Positions 7,841 through 15,617 of a DNA stretch of 64,000 nucleotides are shown piece after piece. The position numbers were made by a program, and so were the translations under genes. Source of the DNA: Flavobacterium sp. JAS (GTDB taxonomy: Bacteria; Bacteroidota; Bacteroidia; Flavobacteriales; Flavobacteriaceae); assembly GCF_020991455.1 (NCBI RefSeq), contig NZ_JAJMOX010000014.1, positions 62,001 through 126,000 of the forward strand, written 5' to 3'. Position 1 is the stretch's first letter. Every line of letters starts with the position of its first letter. Below the pieces are notes generated by a model that did no database searches, had not been told where the DNA came from, and was given only the letters and a program-made list of their open reading frames with translations.

Positions 7841-8233
7841 ATGGATCCAAAAATACGTTACGAAATCGAGTTTCCTATAAATTCTTCGCCGCAATTATTA
7901 TATCAATATATATCAACACCATCAGGTTTGTCAGAATGGTTTGCAGACAATGTAAATTCAAGAGGCGAATTCTTCACTTTCATTTGGAATGACTCGCAGG
8001 AAAAAGCGCGTTTGGCTTCTAAAAAAACCGGAGAAAAAGTAAAATTTAAATGGGTTGACGAAAGCAGTAAGGATACGGAATACTTTTTTGAATTGCATAT
8101 CTTAGTTGATGAGTTGACTAAAGATGTGTCATTAATGGTTGTAGATTTTGCTGAAAAAGAAGAGGTAGGCGAGGCTAAACAATTGTGGGAGAATCAGATC
8201 TCAGATCTGAAACATCTTATAGGATCTGTTTAG
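7841..8233 (+). CDS. START-like domain protein (SRPBCC superfamily)
   Basis: 130 residues that make up a single helix-grip domain. It opens KIRYEIEFPINSSPQLLYQYISTPSGLSEWFAD, the usual beginning of AHSA1/START_2 proteins, and ends in a long helix (WENQISDLKHLIGS) that would pack over the hydrophobic cavity. It is cytoplasmic, and its ligand is unknown. The length matches the Flavobacteriia family. The class IV aminotransferase gene follows 54 bp downstream but appears to have its own promoter. Confidence 0.85.
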   Translation: MDPKIRYEIEFPINSSPQLLYQYISTPSGLSEWFADNVNSRGEFFTFIWNDSQEKARLASKKTGEKVKFKWVDESSKDTEYFFELHILVDELTKDVSLMVVDFAEKEEVGEAKQLWENQISDLKHLIGSV

Positions 8234-8253
8234 TAAAAGTCTATTTTATACCT

Positions 8254-8261
8254 TATATTTG
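8254..8261 (+). promoter_or_regulatory. -7 promoter box TATATTTG of the aminotransferase gene
   Basis: An exact TAnnTTTG match 27 bp before the ATG at 8288. The resulting leader would be about 20 nt and would consist almost entirely of the hairpin at 8262-8280. Confidence 0.55.
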
Positions 8262-8287
8262 CCCTGAACAAAATTCAGGGTTTTTTT
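8262..8287 (+). terminator. Hairpin plus T-run directly before a start codon (terminator or leader structure)
   Basis: CCCTGAA-CAAAA-TTCAGGG (8262-8280) is followed by TTTTTTT (8281-8287), and then the ATG of the aminotransferase gene. It can end transcription of the upstream START-like gene and also lies between the predicted promoter and the start codon of the next gene. Confidence 0.7.
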
Positions 8288-9127
8288 ATGATCAATTTTA
8301 ACGGAAACATAGTAGAGCAGAACGATAATATATTAACTCAAAATCGTGCTTTTTTGTATGGAGATGGTGTTTTTGAAACACTAAAAATAGTCAACAATAA
8401 AATCTTGTTTCTCGAAGATCATTATTTCCGATTGATGGCTTCAATGCGTGTTGTTAGAATGGAAATTCCTATGAATTTTACGATGGAGTTTCTGGAAGAA
8501 CAAGTTTTAAGTCTGGTTCAGCAAAACGGAATTTCAGCATCAGCGCGTGCCCGAATTACTGTTTTTAGAAACGATGGCGGATTATATTTGCCAAAGACTA
8601 ATGAAGTTTCATATTTAATTCATGCAACACCGCTTGAGAATGTTGTTTATGCTTTAAAATCAGGCGAATATGAAGTTGATTTATATAAAGATTTCTATGT
8701 AACCAAACAATTATTATCGTCCATTAAAACGACTAATAAGATGATTAATGTTACGGGAAGTGTTTTTGCTCATGAAAATGGTTTGGCAAATTGTCTTTTG
8801 ATAAACGATACTAAAAATGTGGTCGAAGGATTACAAGGCAATTTATTTATGGTTGTGGGTAAAAAACTAATTACACCACCAATCTCTGAAGGTTGTTTAA
8901 ATGGAGTAATGCGTAAACAAATTCTAGCATTGGCCAAAAAAGTTGAAGGTATAGAGGTACATGAAGAAATAATTTCGCCGTTTGATCTTCAAAAAGCAGA
9001 CGAATTATTTCTAACAAATGTAATCATGGGAATACAACCGATAACCAAATATCGAAAAAAGGAGTTTACCAGTAATCTGGCTCATTTATTATTGCAAAAA
9101 CTAAATGAATCCATATCTGAAAATTAA
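8288..9127 (+). CDS. Class IV aminotransferase (PLP-dependent; PabC/IlvE/Dat type)
   Basis: 279 residues. The N-terminal signature is RAFLYGDGVFETLKI. The likely PLP-binding lysine is K147 in SSIKTTN, and VVEGLQGNLF is the cofactor-phosphate loop. The size fits aminodeoxychorismate lyase, branched-chain or D-amino acid aminotransferases, and the sequence alone does not separate them. Absence of folate or branched-chain genes nearby leaves the substrate open. Its 3' end overlaps the convergent AlgH/YqgE gene by 4 bp at a shared TTAA. Confidence 0.85.
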   Translation: MINFNGNIVEQNDNILTQNRAFLYGDGVFETLKIVNNKILFLEDHYFRLMASMRVVRMEIPMNFTMEFLEEQVLSLVQQNGISASARARITVFRNDGGLYLPKTNEVSYLIHATPLENVVYALKSGEYEVDLYKDFYVTKQLLSSIKTTNKMINVTGSVFAHENGLANCLLINDTKNVVEGLQGNLFMVVGKKLITPPISEGCLNGVMRKQILALAKKVEGIEVHEEIISPFDLQKADELFLTNVIMGIQPITKYRKKEFTSNLAHLLLQKLNESISEN

Positions 9128-9138
9128 TTCAGATATGG
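9111..9138. terminator. Bidirectional hairpin formed by the overlapping ends of two convergent genes
   Basis: CCATATCTGAA (9111-9121) and TTCAGATATGG (9128-9138) form a perfect 11-bp stem around AATTAA, which holds the stop codons of both genes. The stem codes for the C-terminal residues of each protein. Confidence 0.65.
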
Positions 9139-9684
9139 GTTTTCAGGTGCATTTGACCATATAAGATAATCTCCGCCAAGCTCAATAATTTGTTCTTTCC
9201 AAAAATGAGTGGTTGACTTTCCTATAATTTTGTTTTTGTAACTATTATCAGCAATGATCCAAGAGTTTCCCTGCATTTCATTCTCAAGCTGATTTTCGTC
9301 CCAACCTGTGTATCCTAAGAAAAAACGAATATTATTTTTGCTAATAGATCCGTCGTTAATTAAGTCTTTGGTTGATTCAAAATCACCTCCCCAATAAATT
9401 CCATTAGATATCTCGACACTATTCGGGATCAACTCTGGAATATTGTGAATAAAATATAGATTATCCTGCTCAACAGGGCCTCCATTATATATCTTAAAAG
9501 AAGCTTCGATCTCAGGAATTAGATCATTAATAGTATACTTTAGTGGTTTATTAATGATAAATCCTATTGATCCTTCTTTGTTATGGTCTGCTAATAAAAT
9601 TACCGATCTATTAAAAGATAAATCTCCAATTATAGAAGGCTCGGCAATAAGCAGGTGTCCTTTTTTTAATTTTTCTGAAATCAT
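9124..9684 (-). CDS. YqgE/AlgH family protein (DUF179)
   Basis: 186 residues from the ATG at 9684 (MISEKLKKGHLLIAEPS), which fits the family's usual 180-190. A longer frame reaching 9768 runs through the AT-rich leader and the terminator of the next gene, so I reject it. Family blocks are GHLLIAEP, F-RSVILLADH, GSIGFIINKPL, the YNGGPV turn, IRFFLGYTGWDENQLE and W-IADN. The biochemical role is not settled; in pseudomonads AlgH is linked to alginate and quorum control. Its last 4 bp overlap the aminotransferase gene tail to tail. Confidence 0.9.
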   Translation of the reverse strand: MISEKLKKGHLLIAEPSIIGDLSFNRSVILLADHNKEGSIGFIINKPLKYTINDLIPEIEASFKIYNGGPVEQDNLYFIHNIPELIPNSVEISNGIYWGGDFESTKDLINDGSISKNNIRFFLGYTGWDENQLENEMQGNSWIIADNSYKNKIIGKSTTHFWKEQIIELGGDYLIWSNAPENPYLN

Positions 9685-9756
9685 ACGGCTACAATTTTTA
9701 TTAAATTTAATCATAAAATATTTAAAATCCCAAATAAAATCGTTAAACCGCATAAA

Positions 9757-9779
9757 AAAACCCTCCATAGGAGGGTTTT
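9757..9779 (-). terminator. Terminator of the HU gene
   Basis: AAAACCCTCC-ATA-GGAGGGTTTT, 33 bp after the HU stop codon on the minus strand, with the U-run supplied by 9754-9760. Confidence 0.85.
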
Positions 9780-9811
9780 GATTATATTATAAGTTTAGAG
9801 AACTTTCTTAC

Positions 9812-10084
9812 TTAGTTCACTGCACCTTCTAATTCAGCTCCAGCTTTGAATTTAACTACATTTTTAGCAGCGATTTGGATAGTTTTTCCAGTTTGTGGGT
9901 TTCTACCATCTCTAGCAGCTCTAGCAGAAACTGACCAAGATCCAAAACCTACTAATGAAACTCTACCACCTTTTTTCAAAGTAGCTCCTACGTTTCCTAA
10001 AAATGACTCTAAAGCTAATTTTGCCGCAGCTTTTGTAATTCCTGCATCAGCAGCGATAGCATCGATTAATTCTGATTTGTTCAT
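9812..10084 (-). CDS. HU family DNA-binding protein
   Basis: 90 residues, the standard HU length. MNKSELIDAIAADAGITKAA is the dimerisation helix pair, LVGFGSWSV the start of the beta body, and ARAARDGRNPQTGKTIQIAA holds the DNA-binding arm with the conserved RNPxTG motif and its intercalating proline. It is a nucleoid protein that bends DNA. The gene stands alone, with its own terminator and a 180-bp upstream gap that should carry its promoter. Confidence 0.97.
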   Translation of the reverse strand: MNKSELIDAIAADAGITKAAAKLALESFLGNVGATLKKGGRVSLVGFGSWSVSARAARDGRNPQTGKTIQIAAKNVVKFKAGAELEGAVN

Positions 10085-10264
10085 AATAATTAGTTATTAA
10101 TTGTTGGTTAAAAAAAATTGTTAATACACAAATTTAGTAGGAAATCCGTTCCTTGCAAGTGTTTTCTTTAATTTTAGCAAAAATTGTTAATAACTTGCTT
10201 TTTTTGTTCATAAAGCAGGTTGTTCATCGGTGAAAATCAGGTAAAAACCCCTGTTTTACTGACT

Positions 10265-11212
10265 TTAATAGACCTTTGCAGTATCAGAAAAAGTTATCCC
10301 ATTTAGTAATTCGGCCACTTGCATTCTCTTTTTTCCCGGTAATTGTAAACTCAATAGCTGAATAAAGCCATCCTGAACGGCAACTTTGATTTCTTTTTTG
10401 CTGCAAATCAAACTTCCGGACGCATAAGAATGAGCTTCGGAAATTAGTTTTGCCTCGTATATTTTGATTGTTTGTTCTTCGTCTTTGTCTTTCAAAAAAC
10501 ACCAGGAAGCAGGATACGGACTTAAGCCTCGAATCAGATTGTTGATTTCGGCTCCGGATTTTGTCCAGTCTATTTTGCAATTTTCCTTATTTAGTTTGTA
10601 GGCCGTTTTAATTTCCTCGTTATCTTCCTGAATTGTAGTAGTAACATTTCCGTTTTCGATAACTTTCAAAGTTTCGATTACAGTTTTGCTTCCTAACAGC
10701 ATTAATCGGTCGTGTAATTGTCCTGCATTTTCTGTTGGTTCAATTGCAATTTCCGAATTTAAAATCATTGCGCCAGTATCAATTTTGTCATCGATAAAGA
10801 AAGTTGTAACACCAGTTTTGGTTTCTCCATTAATAATAGCCCAGTTAATTGGCGCTGCACCACGATAATTTGGTAGCAAAGAAGCATGAAGATTAAAAGT
10901 TCCTAAACTTGGCATTTCCCAAACTAGTTTTGGTAGCATTCTAAAAGCAACAACAATTTGCAAATTAGCATTCAGGGCTTTTAATTCGGTCAGGAAACTT
11001 TCGTCTTTTAAATTTGTAGGTTGTAATAAAGTAAGGTTGTTCGCCAGTGCATATTCTTTCACAGCCGAATATTTTATTTTTTGTCCGCGTCCTGCCGGTT
11101 TATCTGCAGCAGTAATAACGCCAACAACATCGTAATTGTTTTTGATAATGGTGTCCAAAATGCCAACAGCAAATTCCGGAGTTCCCATAAATATGATTCT
11201 CAATTTTTCCAT
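10265..11212 (-). CDS. fmt: Methionyl-tRNA formyltransferase
   Basis: 315 residues, like the E. coli enzyme. It transfers a formyl group from 10-formyl-tetrahydrofolate to Met-tRNA(fMet) in the cytoplasm. The N-terminal catalytic domain has FMGTPEFAV and the signature FNLHASLLPNYRGAAPINWAI. The catalytic triad can be placed at N107, H109 and D145. The C-terminal OB-like domain (about 205-315) includes RGLSPYPASWC. The start codon shares one base with the recQ stop (TAATG), so it is translated downstream of recQ in one operon. Confidence 0.97.
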   Translation of the reverse strand: MEKLRIIFMGTPEFAVGILDTIIKNNYDVVGVITAADKPAGRGQKIKYSAVKEYALANNLTLLQPTNLKDESFLTELKALNANLQIVVAFRMLPKLVWEMPSLGTFNLHASLLPNYRGAAPINWAIINGETKTGVTTFFIDDKIDTGAMILNSEIAIEPTENAGQLHDRLMLLGSKTVIETLKVIENGNVTTTIQEDNEEIKTAYKLNKENCKIDWTKSGAEINNLIRGLSPYPASWCFLKDKDEEQTIKIYEAKLISEAHSYASGSLICSKKEIKVAVQDGFIQLLSLQLPGKKRMQVAELLNGITFSDTAKVY

Positions 11213-13107
11213 TATAATTTTAAAGTGTATTTGTTATTCGGTTGAATGGTAATGTGATTGTTTTCTAATAATTCCTGAAGTACCACAACAATATCGTTGG
11301 CATCCAGTTTTATCTGAGTCTGAATTTCTCTTGAAGTCAAAGCAGTCGATTTTAATAAATGCAGAATTTTATCGGCAATCGAATCGGCTTCGGTAATTTT
11401 TCCTTTTTGAGTAATGCAGTAAGAGCAAACGCCACAATTAGAATTGGTTTCTTCTCCAAAATAGGCTAAGATCAATCGGTTTTTGCAAGTTTTGTTCTCC
11501 TTTATATAATGTAGAACAGATAAAAGTTGTTCTTCTTTTAATTGATTTTGTTTTTCAAGATATTTCGAAACTCGATTAATTGTTAAGTCGTCTTCGCGAA
11601 CTTCATTAAATAATATAGTAGCGTCGTTATTTTTAGATTTGTATTCGATGATCTCTTTTTCTTTCAATTTTTCCAGAACGGCCGAAACCTGCTCTTCGGT
11701 ATGATGTGATTTTTTGGCAATCAACGAAAGATTAAAAGGAGTTTTCATTTCATAAACACCTGGATAAGTTCTTAAAATTGCCAAAATAATTTCCTCGTCA
11801 TTTGGATTTAAGCTCGTATACCGAATCACTTCTTTCGATTCGATTAAAAATTGCAATGTAATCTTTTCCGAAAATTCCTGAGACATCGTAATAATTCCCT
11901 GCTGATTTAAAAATTGCAAAGCATTATAAGTTTTTAGAGTAGGGAAGTCGTATTTGTGACAGAAATGATTCAACTTGAATGAAAAAGAATCATCCAAACC
12001 TTCGCCATAAGCAATCTGAAAATAATTGCAAAGTTTTACATACATCAGTTTCAGGAACTTTTTATCTGGTAAAACGCTCAAAAACTGTTGTTCAGTTTGA
12101 TTTGCATCTGAATTATTGTAAAGCAAAACCGAAAAAGCTTTTTCGCCATTTCGTCCCGCTCTTCCGGATTCCTGATAATAGTTTTCGATATTTTCAGGAA
12201 GTTGCGTATGGATAACCGTTTTTACGTTGTCTTTGTCAATTCCCATTCCAAACGCATTTGTCGCGACAATAACCTGCGCTTGTTCAGACATCCACAACTG
12301 CATGTTTTTGTCTTTTTCTTTAGCCGAAAGTCCGCCGTGATAATAAGTTGCTTTGAATCCTAACGATTGTAATTGCGTCGATATGTTTAAACACGATTTT
12401 CTATTTCGTACATATATAATAGAAGGCTGTGGATTTTTTTTTAGGATTTGTTCTGTGCGATACAATTTGTCTTCAACTTCAAAAACCATGTATGCGATAT
12501 TTTTTCTTTCAAATGATTGCTGAAAAAGTATTGGATCTTTCAGGCCTAATTCGGTTTTAATATCTTCAATAACTCTGGGAGTTGCTGTAGCGGTCAAAGC
12601 CAAAAATGGAATCTTAGGAAAAAACTTTTTAAGTTCAGAAATCTTCAAATATGCCGGACGAAAATCATGTCCCCATTGAGAGACACAATGTGCTTCGTCA
12701 ATCGCAATTAAATTTATAGGAAGATTTTTAATACGTTCCAAAATCCAATCTGATTGTAAACGTTCTGGAGAAAGGTATAAAAACTTATAATTTCCGTATT
12801 GGCAATTGTCTAATAAATCAATGATTTCTTCTGTGTGGATTCCGCCCGTAAGCGCAATGGCTTTAATTTCTCGTTTCTGTAAATTCGCCACCTGATCTTT
12901 CATCAAAGCAATCAAAGGCGAAACCACCAAACAAATACCTTCCTGCATCATTGCCGGAACCTGAAAACAAATCGATTTTCCGCCGCCCGTTGGTAAAAGG
13001 GCAAAAGTATCCTGACCGTCCAAAACCGCTTCAATAATCTCCTTTTGTAACGGTCTAAAACTGTCGTGTTTCCAGTATTTTAAAAGAATTTCTTGCGCTT
13101 CTGGCAT
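11212..13107 (-). CDS. recQ: ATP-dependent DNA helicase RecQ
   Basis: 631 residues. Walker A is TGGGKS (about 40-45), Walker B is IAIDEAHCVSQWGHDFRPAY, and motif VI is YYQESGRAGRNG. The zinc-binding part is CKNRLILAYFGE followed by CGVCSYC. The C-terminus is a short winged-helix-like segment ending at NNKYTLKL; I see no separate HRDC domain. RecQ unwinds DNA 3' to 5' in recombination and stalled-fork repair. fmt follows with a one-base overlap, and a 65-bp gap separates recQ from the AAA ATPase gene upstream. Confidence 0.95.
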   Translation of the reverse strand: MPEAQEILLKYWKHDSFRPLQKEIIEAVLDGQDTFALLPTGGGKSICFQVPAMMQEGICLVVSPLIALMKDQVANLQKREIKAIALTGGIHTEEIIDLLDNCQYGNYKFLYLSPERLQSDWILERIKNLPINLIAIDEAHCVSQWGHDFRPAYLKISELKKFFPKIPFLALTATATPRVIEDIKTELGLKDPILFQQSFERKNIAYMVFEVEDKLYRTEQILKKNPQPSIIYVRNRKSCLNISTQLQSLGFKATYYHGGLSAKEKDKNMQLWMSEQAQVIVATNAFGMGIDKDNVKTVIHTQLPENIENYYQESGRAGRNGEKAFSVLLYNNSDANQTEQQFLSVLPDKKFLKLMYVKLCNYFQIAYGEGLDDSFSFKLNHFCHKYDFPTLKTYNALQFLNQQGIITMSQEFSEKITLQFLIESKEVIRYTSLNPNDEEIILAILRTYPGVYEMKTPFNLSLIAKKSHHTEEQVSAVLEKLKEKEIIEYKSKNNDATILFNEVREDDLTINRVSKYLEKQNQLKEEQLLSVLHYIKENKTCKNRLILAYFGEETNSNCGVCSYCITQKGKITEADSIADKILHLLKSTALTSREIQTQIKLDANDIVVVLQELLENNHITIQPNNKYTLKL

Positions 13108-13172
13108 TGGTCATGTTTTAAAGTTAAAAAATTTAGAAATCAGTTTCTAGTTTTACAACTTTAAACATGTGC

Positions 13173-13706
13173 CTAAATTTTATCTAAGATATAAAGAATT
13201 CTGTTTTCAACCGTATCTTTAGGTACTTCAATTAAGTTGTAGCCGTATTTTTTATAGGTATCAACAAGATGTTTCTGAATTGTTTGTGCTTGTTCAAAAT
13301 TCTCATAGCGCTCTGTGTCGCTCTCGTAAATTTCTTCCCAAGGTGGTAAAATAAAAGTTTTAGAATATTTAAAATCCTCACAAGCCTTTATGAAACTCTC
13401 CGGATAATCGTCGCCAATATAATCCATGTAAGCCACAACATCAGGAATTCCGCGGTCTATGAAAACTACATTTTCCGGTTCTTCAAGAGCGTTTTCGAAT
13501 TGCTTTATGCGTCCTTCCAATAACATTTCACTAAACAATAAAGGTTGTTCCAGAAACAATTGGTCGATACCACGTTGTTGTGCTTCGAGCGTAACTTGTC
13601 TTGAAATTTCAGGGTAACAGCAGTAGCCACGAGCTACCAATTCGTTGATAAGAGTAGATTTTCCCGTTCCCGGGCCACCAATGAGAACTATGATTTGTTT
13701 TTGCAC
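13173..13706 (-). CDS. AAA_28 / NadR-like P-loop ATPase or kinase
   Basis: 177 residues. The P-loop GGPGTGKST is at residues 10-18. FIDRGIPDVVAYMDY is a Walker B-like segment. PPWEEIYESDTERYENFEQA is the lid-like part seen in AAA_28 proteins, which resemble nucleotide kinases and the kinase domain of NadR. The substrate is unknown. It is cytoplasmic. A TAAATTTG promoter box 17 bp upstream on the minus strand suggests that transcription of this gene, and possibly of recQ-fmt behind it, starts here. Confidence 0.8.
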   Translation of the reverse strand: MQKQIIVLIGGPGTGKSTLINELVARGYCCYPEISRQVTLEAQQRGIDQLFLEQPLLFSEMLLEGRIKQFENALEEPENVVFIDRGIPDVVAYMDYIGDDYPESFIKACEDFKYSKTFILPPWEEIYESDTERYENFEQAQTIQKHLVDTYKKYGYNLIEVPKDTVENRILYILDKI

Positions 13707-13723
13707 TTTCTAAAAATAAAGCG

Positions 13724-13731
13724 CAAATTTA
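13724..13731 (-). promoter_or_regulatory. -7 promoter box TAAATTTG of the AAA ATPase gene
   Basis: An exact TAnnTTTG match on the minus strand, 17 bp before the ATG at 13706. Confidence 0.55.
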
Positions 13732-13804
13732 CCTAAACTTATTGGTATTTAAAAAGATTATTTTGCTTTGAGCGAATGATTTCGCAATTTTTACAATTAT
13801 TATG

Positions 13805-14040
13805 GTGTCGGATTGAAATCCAACGTTGCAAAATAAACCATTTCTACGGAATTGAAACCAAAAAAGAATCATAGGTTCGGCAAATATTATGTGCTGGATT
13901 GAAATCCAGCTCTACAAAATAAATTGTTCCTCCGGAACTAAACTAAGAAAGAGCCATAGGCTCAACCAATATTGTAGGGCTGGACTTTAGTCCAGTTTGT
14001 ATAAAAAGATATAAATTCCAGCGGAATGTCATATTTATAG
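13805..14040. repeat. Tandem array of 86-bp units made of short palindromes (about 2.7 units)
   Basis: Units begin at 13805, 13891 and 13977, spaced exactly 86 bp apart; the third stops after about 64 bp. Each unit holds palindrome 1 (GGATTGAAATCC or CTGGACTTTAGTCCAG), a CTACAAAATAAA-like spacer, palindrome 2 (TTCCTCCGGAA-like), and palindrome 3 (GAGCCATAGGCTC-like). The units differ in sequence, but the palindromes stay self-complementary. A related 1.2-unit copy lies at 34192-34300. There is no cas gene and no constant repeat with unique spacers, so it is not CRISPR. It occupies most of the 399-bp gap. Confidence 0.85.
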
Positions 14041-14105
14041 AAAGTTATGACGTTAAAACCAGCGAGTTTAAGATTTGTTTTGGCTTTGGCCGAATTATTT
14101 ACGGA

Positions 14106-15023
14106 TCACTCACAAAACAAATATTTACTAGAACTCACATTCTTTTTCCCTGAAGGAATAATAATATGAGATTCAAATTTCTTTCCTTTCAAAACATCAT
14201 TTACAAAATCCAGAACATATTGTTGTCCTTGGTGGAAAAGATAACCTGAAAATTCATGTCCGCCACCGCAAAACGTAATCAATTCAATATCTTTATGTAA
14301 ATCGTTCATGTGATTGTAAACGGCATAAGATCCAAAAAGAATCAGCCAACCCGGAGCGTTTGTTAGACACGAACGGTGAGAACCTGCTGCATACGGAACC
14401 GTCGCATCATTATTTCCGTGCGCTAATAACATAGGAATCGCTTTTTCTTTCGTAATCAAATTAATATCCTGAATAGCACCCGAGCCTCCAATGAAACCAA
14501 CGTATTTAAAACTTTCAGGCAAATTACTTTTGTATAAATTCATCAGTTTATAATCCCAAAATGAAGCATGAAAACCAATTTCGGCTCCGGCACTAATTCC
14601 GGAAATGAATATTTTTGAAGAATCAAGATTGTATTTGTTTGCGTTTTCGATCAAGAAAGAGGTTGCCTGCCACATATCGCTCGCACCAATTTGGATTGCT
14701 TTTATTTTTTCAGTCAAAGTTCCTTTACAGCCAAAATCTTTTCCTTTCATATATAGACTGTATGAAATATTTGCAACTGCGTAACCGTTTTTTGCCATAA
14801 ACATTCCAAAGTCTTTTTCGCTCATTCTTTCTCCTCCGGAAAATCCACCTCCAAAAGCAAAAATGATCAACGGAGTTTTTTCGTTAGTTTTCTTTTGAGG
14901 TAAATACAAATCCAGATCCAGTTTGATTGTATCATTTTGAAAATACGTCATCGTTTTGACTTCCTGAGCCTGAATGTTGTTGAAAATGAGAATTGTAAAA
15001 AGGAAGATGACGTAATTTTTCAT
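14106..15023 (-). CDS. Secreted alpha/beta hydrolase (esterase/lipase type)
   Basis: 305 residues. A signal peptide (MKNYVIFLFTILIFNNIQAQ) points to export. The oxyanion-hole loop is FAFGGGFSGG (about 56-64). The nucleophile elbow GISAG places the catalytic serine at S144. The acid is probably the Asp in HGNNDATVPY and the histidine is in GGGHEFSG. This is the arrangement of acyl- or carboxylesterases. The natural substrate is unknown. It is monocistronic, between the 86-bp array and a fold-back repeat, with a TATATTTG box 53 bp upstream. Confidence 0.85.
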   Translation of the reverse strand: MKNYVIFLFTILIFNNIQAQEVKTMTYFQNDTIKLDLDLYLPQKKTNEKTPLIIFAFGGGFSGGERMSEKDFGMFMAKNGYAVANISYSLYMKGKDFGCKGTLTEKIKAIQIGASDMWQATSFLIENANKYNLDSSKIFISGISAGAEIGFHASFWDYKLMNLYKSNLPESFKYVGFIGGSGAIQDINLITKEKAIPMLLAHGNNDATVPYAAGSHRSCLTNAPGWLILFGSYAVYNHMNDLHKDIELITFCGGGHEFSGYLFHQGQQYVLDFVNDVLKGKKFESHIIIPSGKKNVSSSKYLFCE

Positions 15024-15075
15024 TAGAATATGTTTTTAATCTCTCGATCCTCGGAGTTTTGGGAGCAAAGTTTTT

Positions 15076-15083
15076 CAAATATA
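15076..15083 (-). promoter_or_regulatory. -7 promoter box TATATTTG of the esterase gene
   Basis: An exact TAnnTTTG match on the minus strand about 53 bp before the ATG at 15023. The fold-back repeat at 15090 begins 7 bp further upstream, so it occupies the -33 region. Confidence 0.5.
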
Positions 15084-15089
15084 AAAGTT

Positions 15090-15223
15090 CGCCACGAATT
15101 TCACGAATTTTCGCTAATGTTTAACTTTATAAAAATCAGTAGATGAAATAATTTGTGAAATTAGATTTTAAGAGATATTAATTAGTGCAAATTTGTGAAT
15201 CCCGATAGCTATCGGGAGTGGCG
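15090..15223. repeat. Imperfect fold-back repeat with an inserted 16-bp palindrome
   Basis: The left arm (15090-15118, CGCCACGAATTTCACGAATT...) is an imperfect inverted copy of the right arm (15181-15223). The right arm is interrupted by the perfect palindrome CCCGATAGCTATCGGG at 15201-15216, so one repeat family appears to have landed in another. Confidence 0.7.
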
Positions 15224-15290
15224 AAAAAAAAGCTGTTTTTTCAACGAAAAATTTCTAATTTCTAAAATCTGAAATCTGAAATCAAAACCG

Positions 15291-15298
15291 TATATTTG
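15291..15298 (+). promoter_or_regulatory. -7 promoter box TATATTTG of the DUF493-DUF4290-murA operon
   Basis: An exact TAnnTTTG match 20 bp before the ATG at 15318. Confidence 0.6.
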
Positions 15299-15317
15299 CG
15301 TTTATTTTTAATTACGA

Positions 15318-15614
15318 ATGGAAAACGATAAAGAAAAAGAAACCGCCGAATTTTACGAAAGATTAAAGGTCGAGTTGGATAACTCAAATACTTGGCCAGC
15401 AGAATATTTGTATAAATTTATAATGCCTTCGGTAGGCGATAATGTCGAGCGAGTTGAAAAAGCTTTTGATAGTATGGGTGCGGTTATCAAAACAACAAAA
15501 TCTAAAACAGGTAAATTTACCAGTGTTTCTGTAGATGTTACCATGCATAGTGCTGACGAAGTGATTAGCAAATACAAGGAAGTCTCTACAATAGAAGGTA
15601 TAGTTTCATTATAA
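15318..15614 (+). CDS. DUF493 (YbeD-like) family protein
   Basis: 98 residues, the normal length for the family. The conserved parts are WPAEYLYKFIMP and a second half with KFTSVSVDVTMHSADEVISKYKEV, which form the ACT-like alpha/beta fold of E. coli YbeD. It is a cytoplasmic protein with no established function, possibly regulatory. It is the first gene of a cluster with the DUF4290 gene (3-bp gap) and murA. Confidence 0.9.
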   Translation: MENDKEKETAEFYERLKVELDNSNTWPAEYLYKFIMPSVGDNVERVEKAFDSMGAVIKTTKSKTGKFTSVSVDVTMHSADEVISKYKEVSTIEGIVSL

Positions 15615-15617
15615 CTT

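Noticed and set aside
10284..10580. 98-residue minus-strand ORF within fmt
   Set aside because: It is an alternative frame of the fmt C-terminus, rich in Arg/Gln/Asn and with no recognisable domain.
13805..14040. CRISPR-like array
   Set aside because: The 86-bp units lack a constant repeat with unique spacers, and there is no cas gene anywhere in the window.
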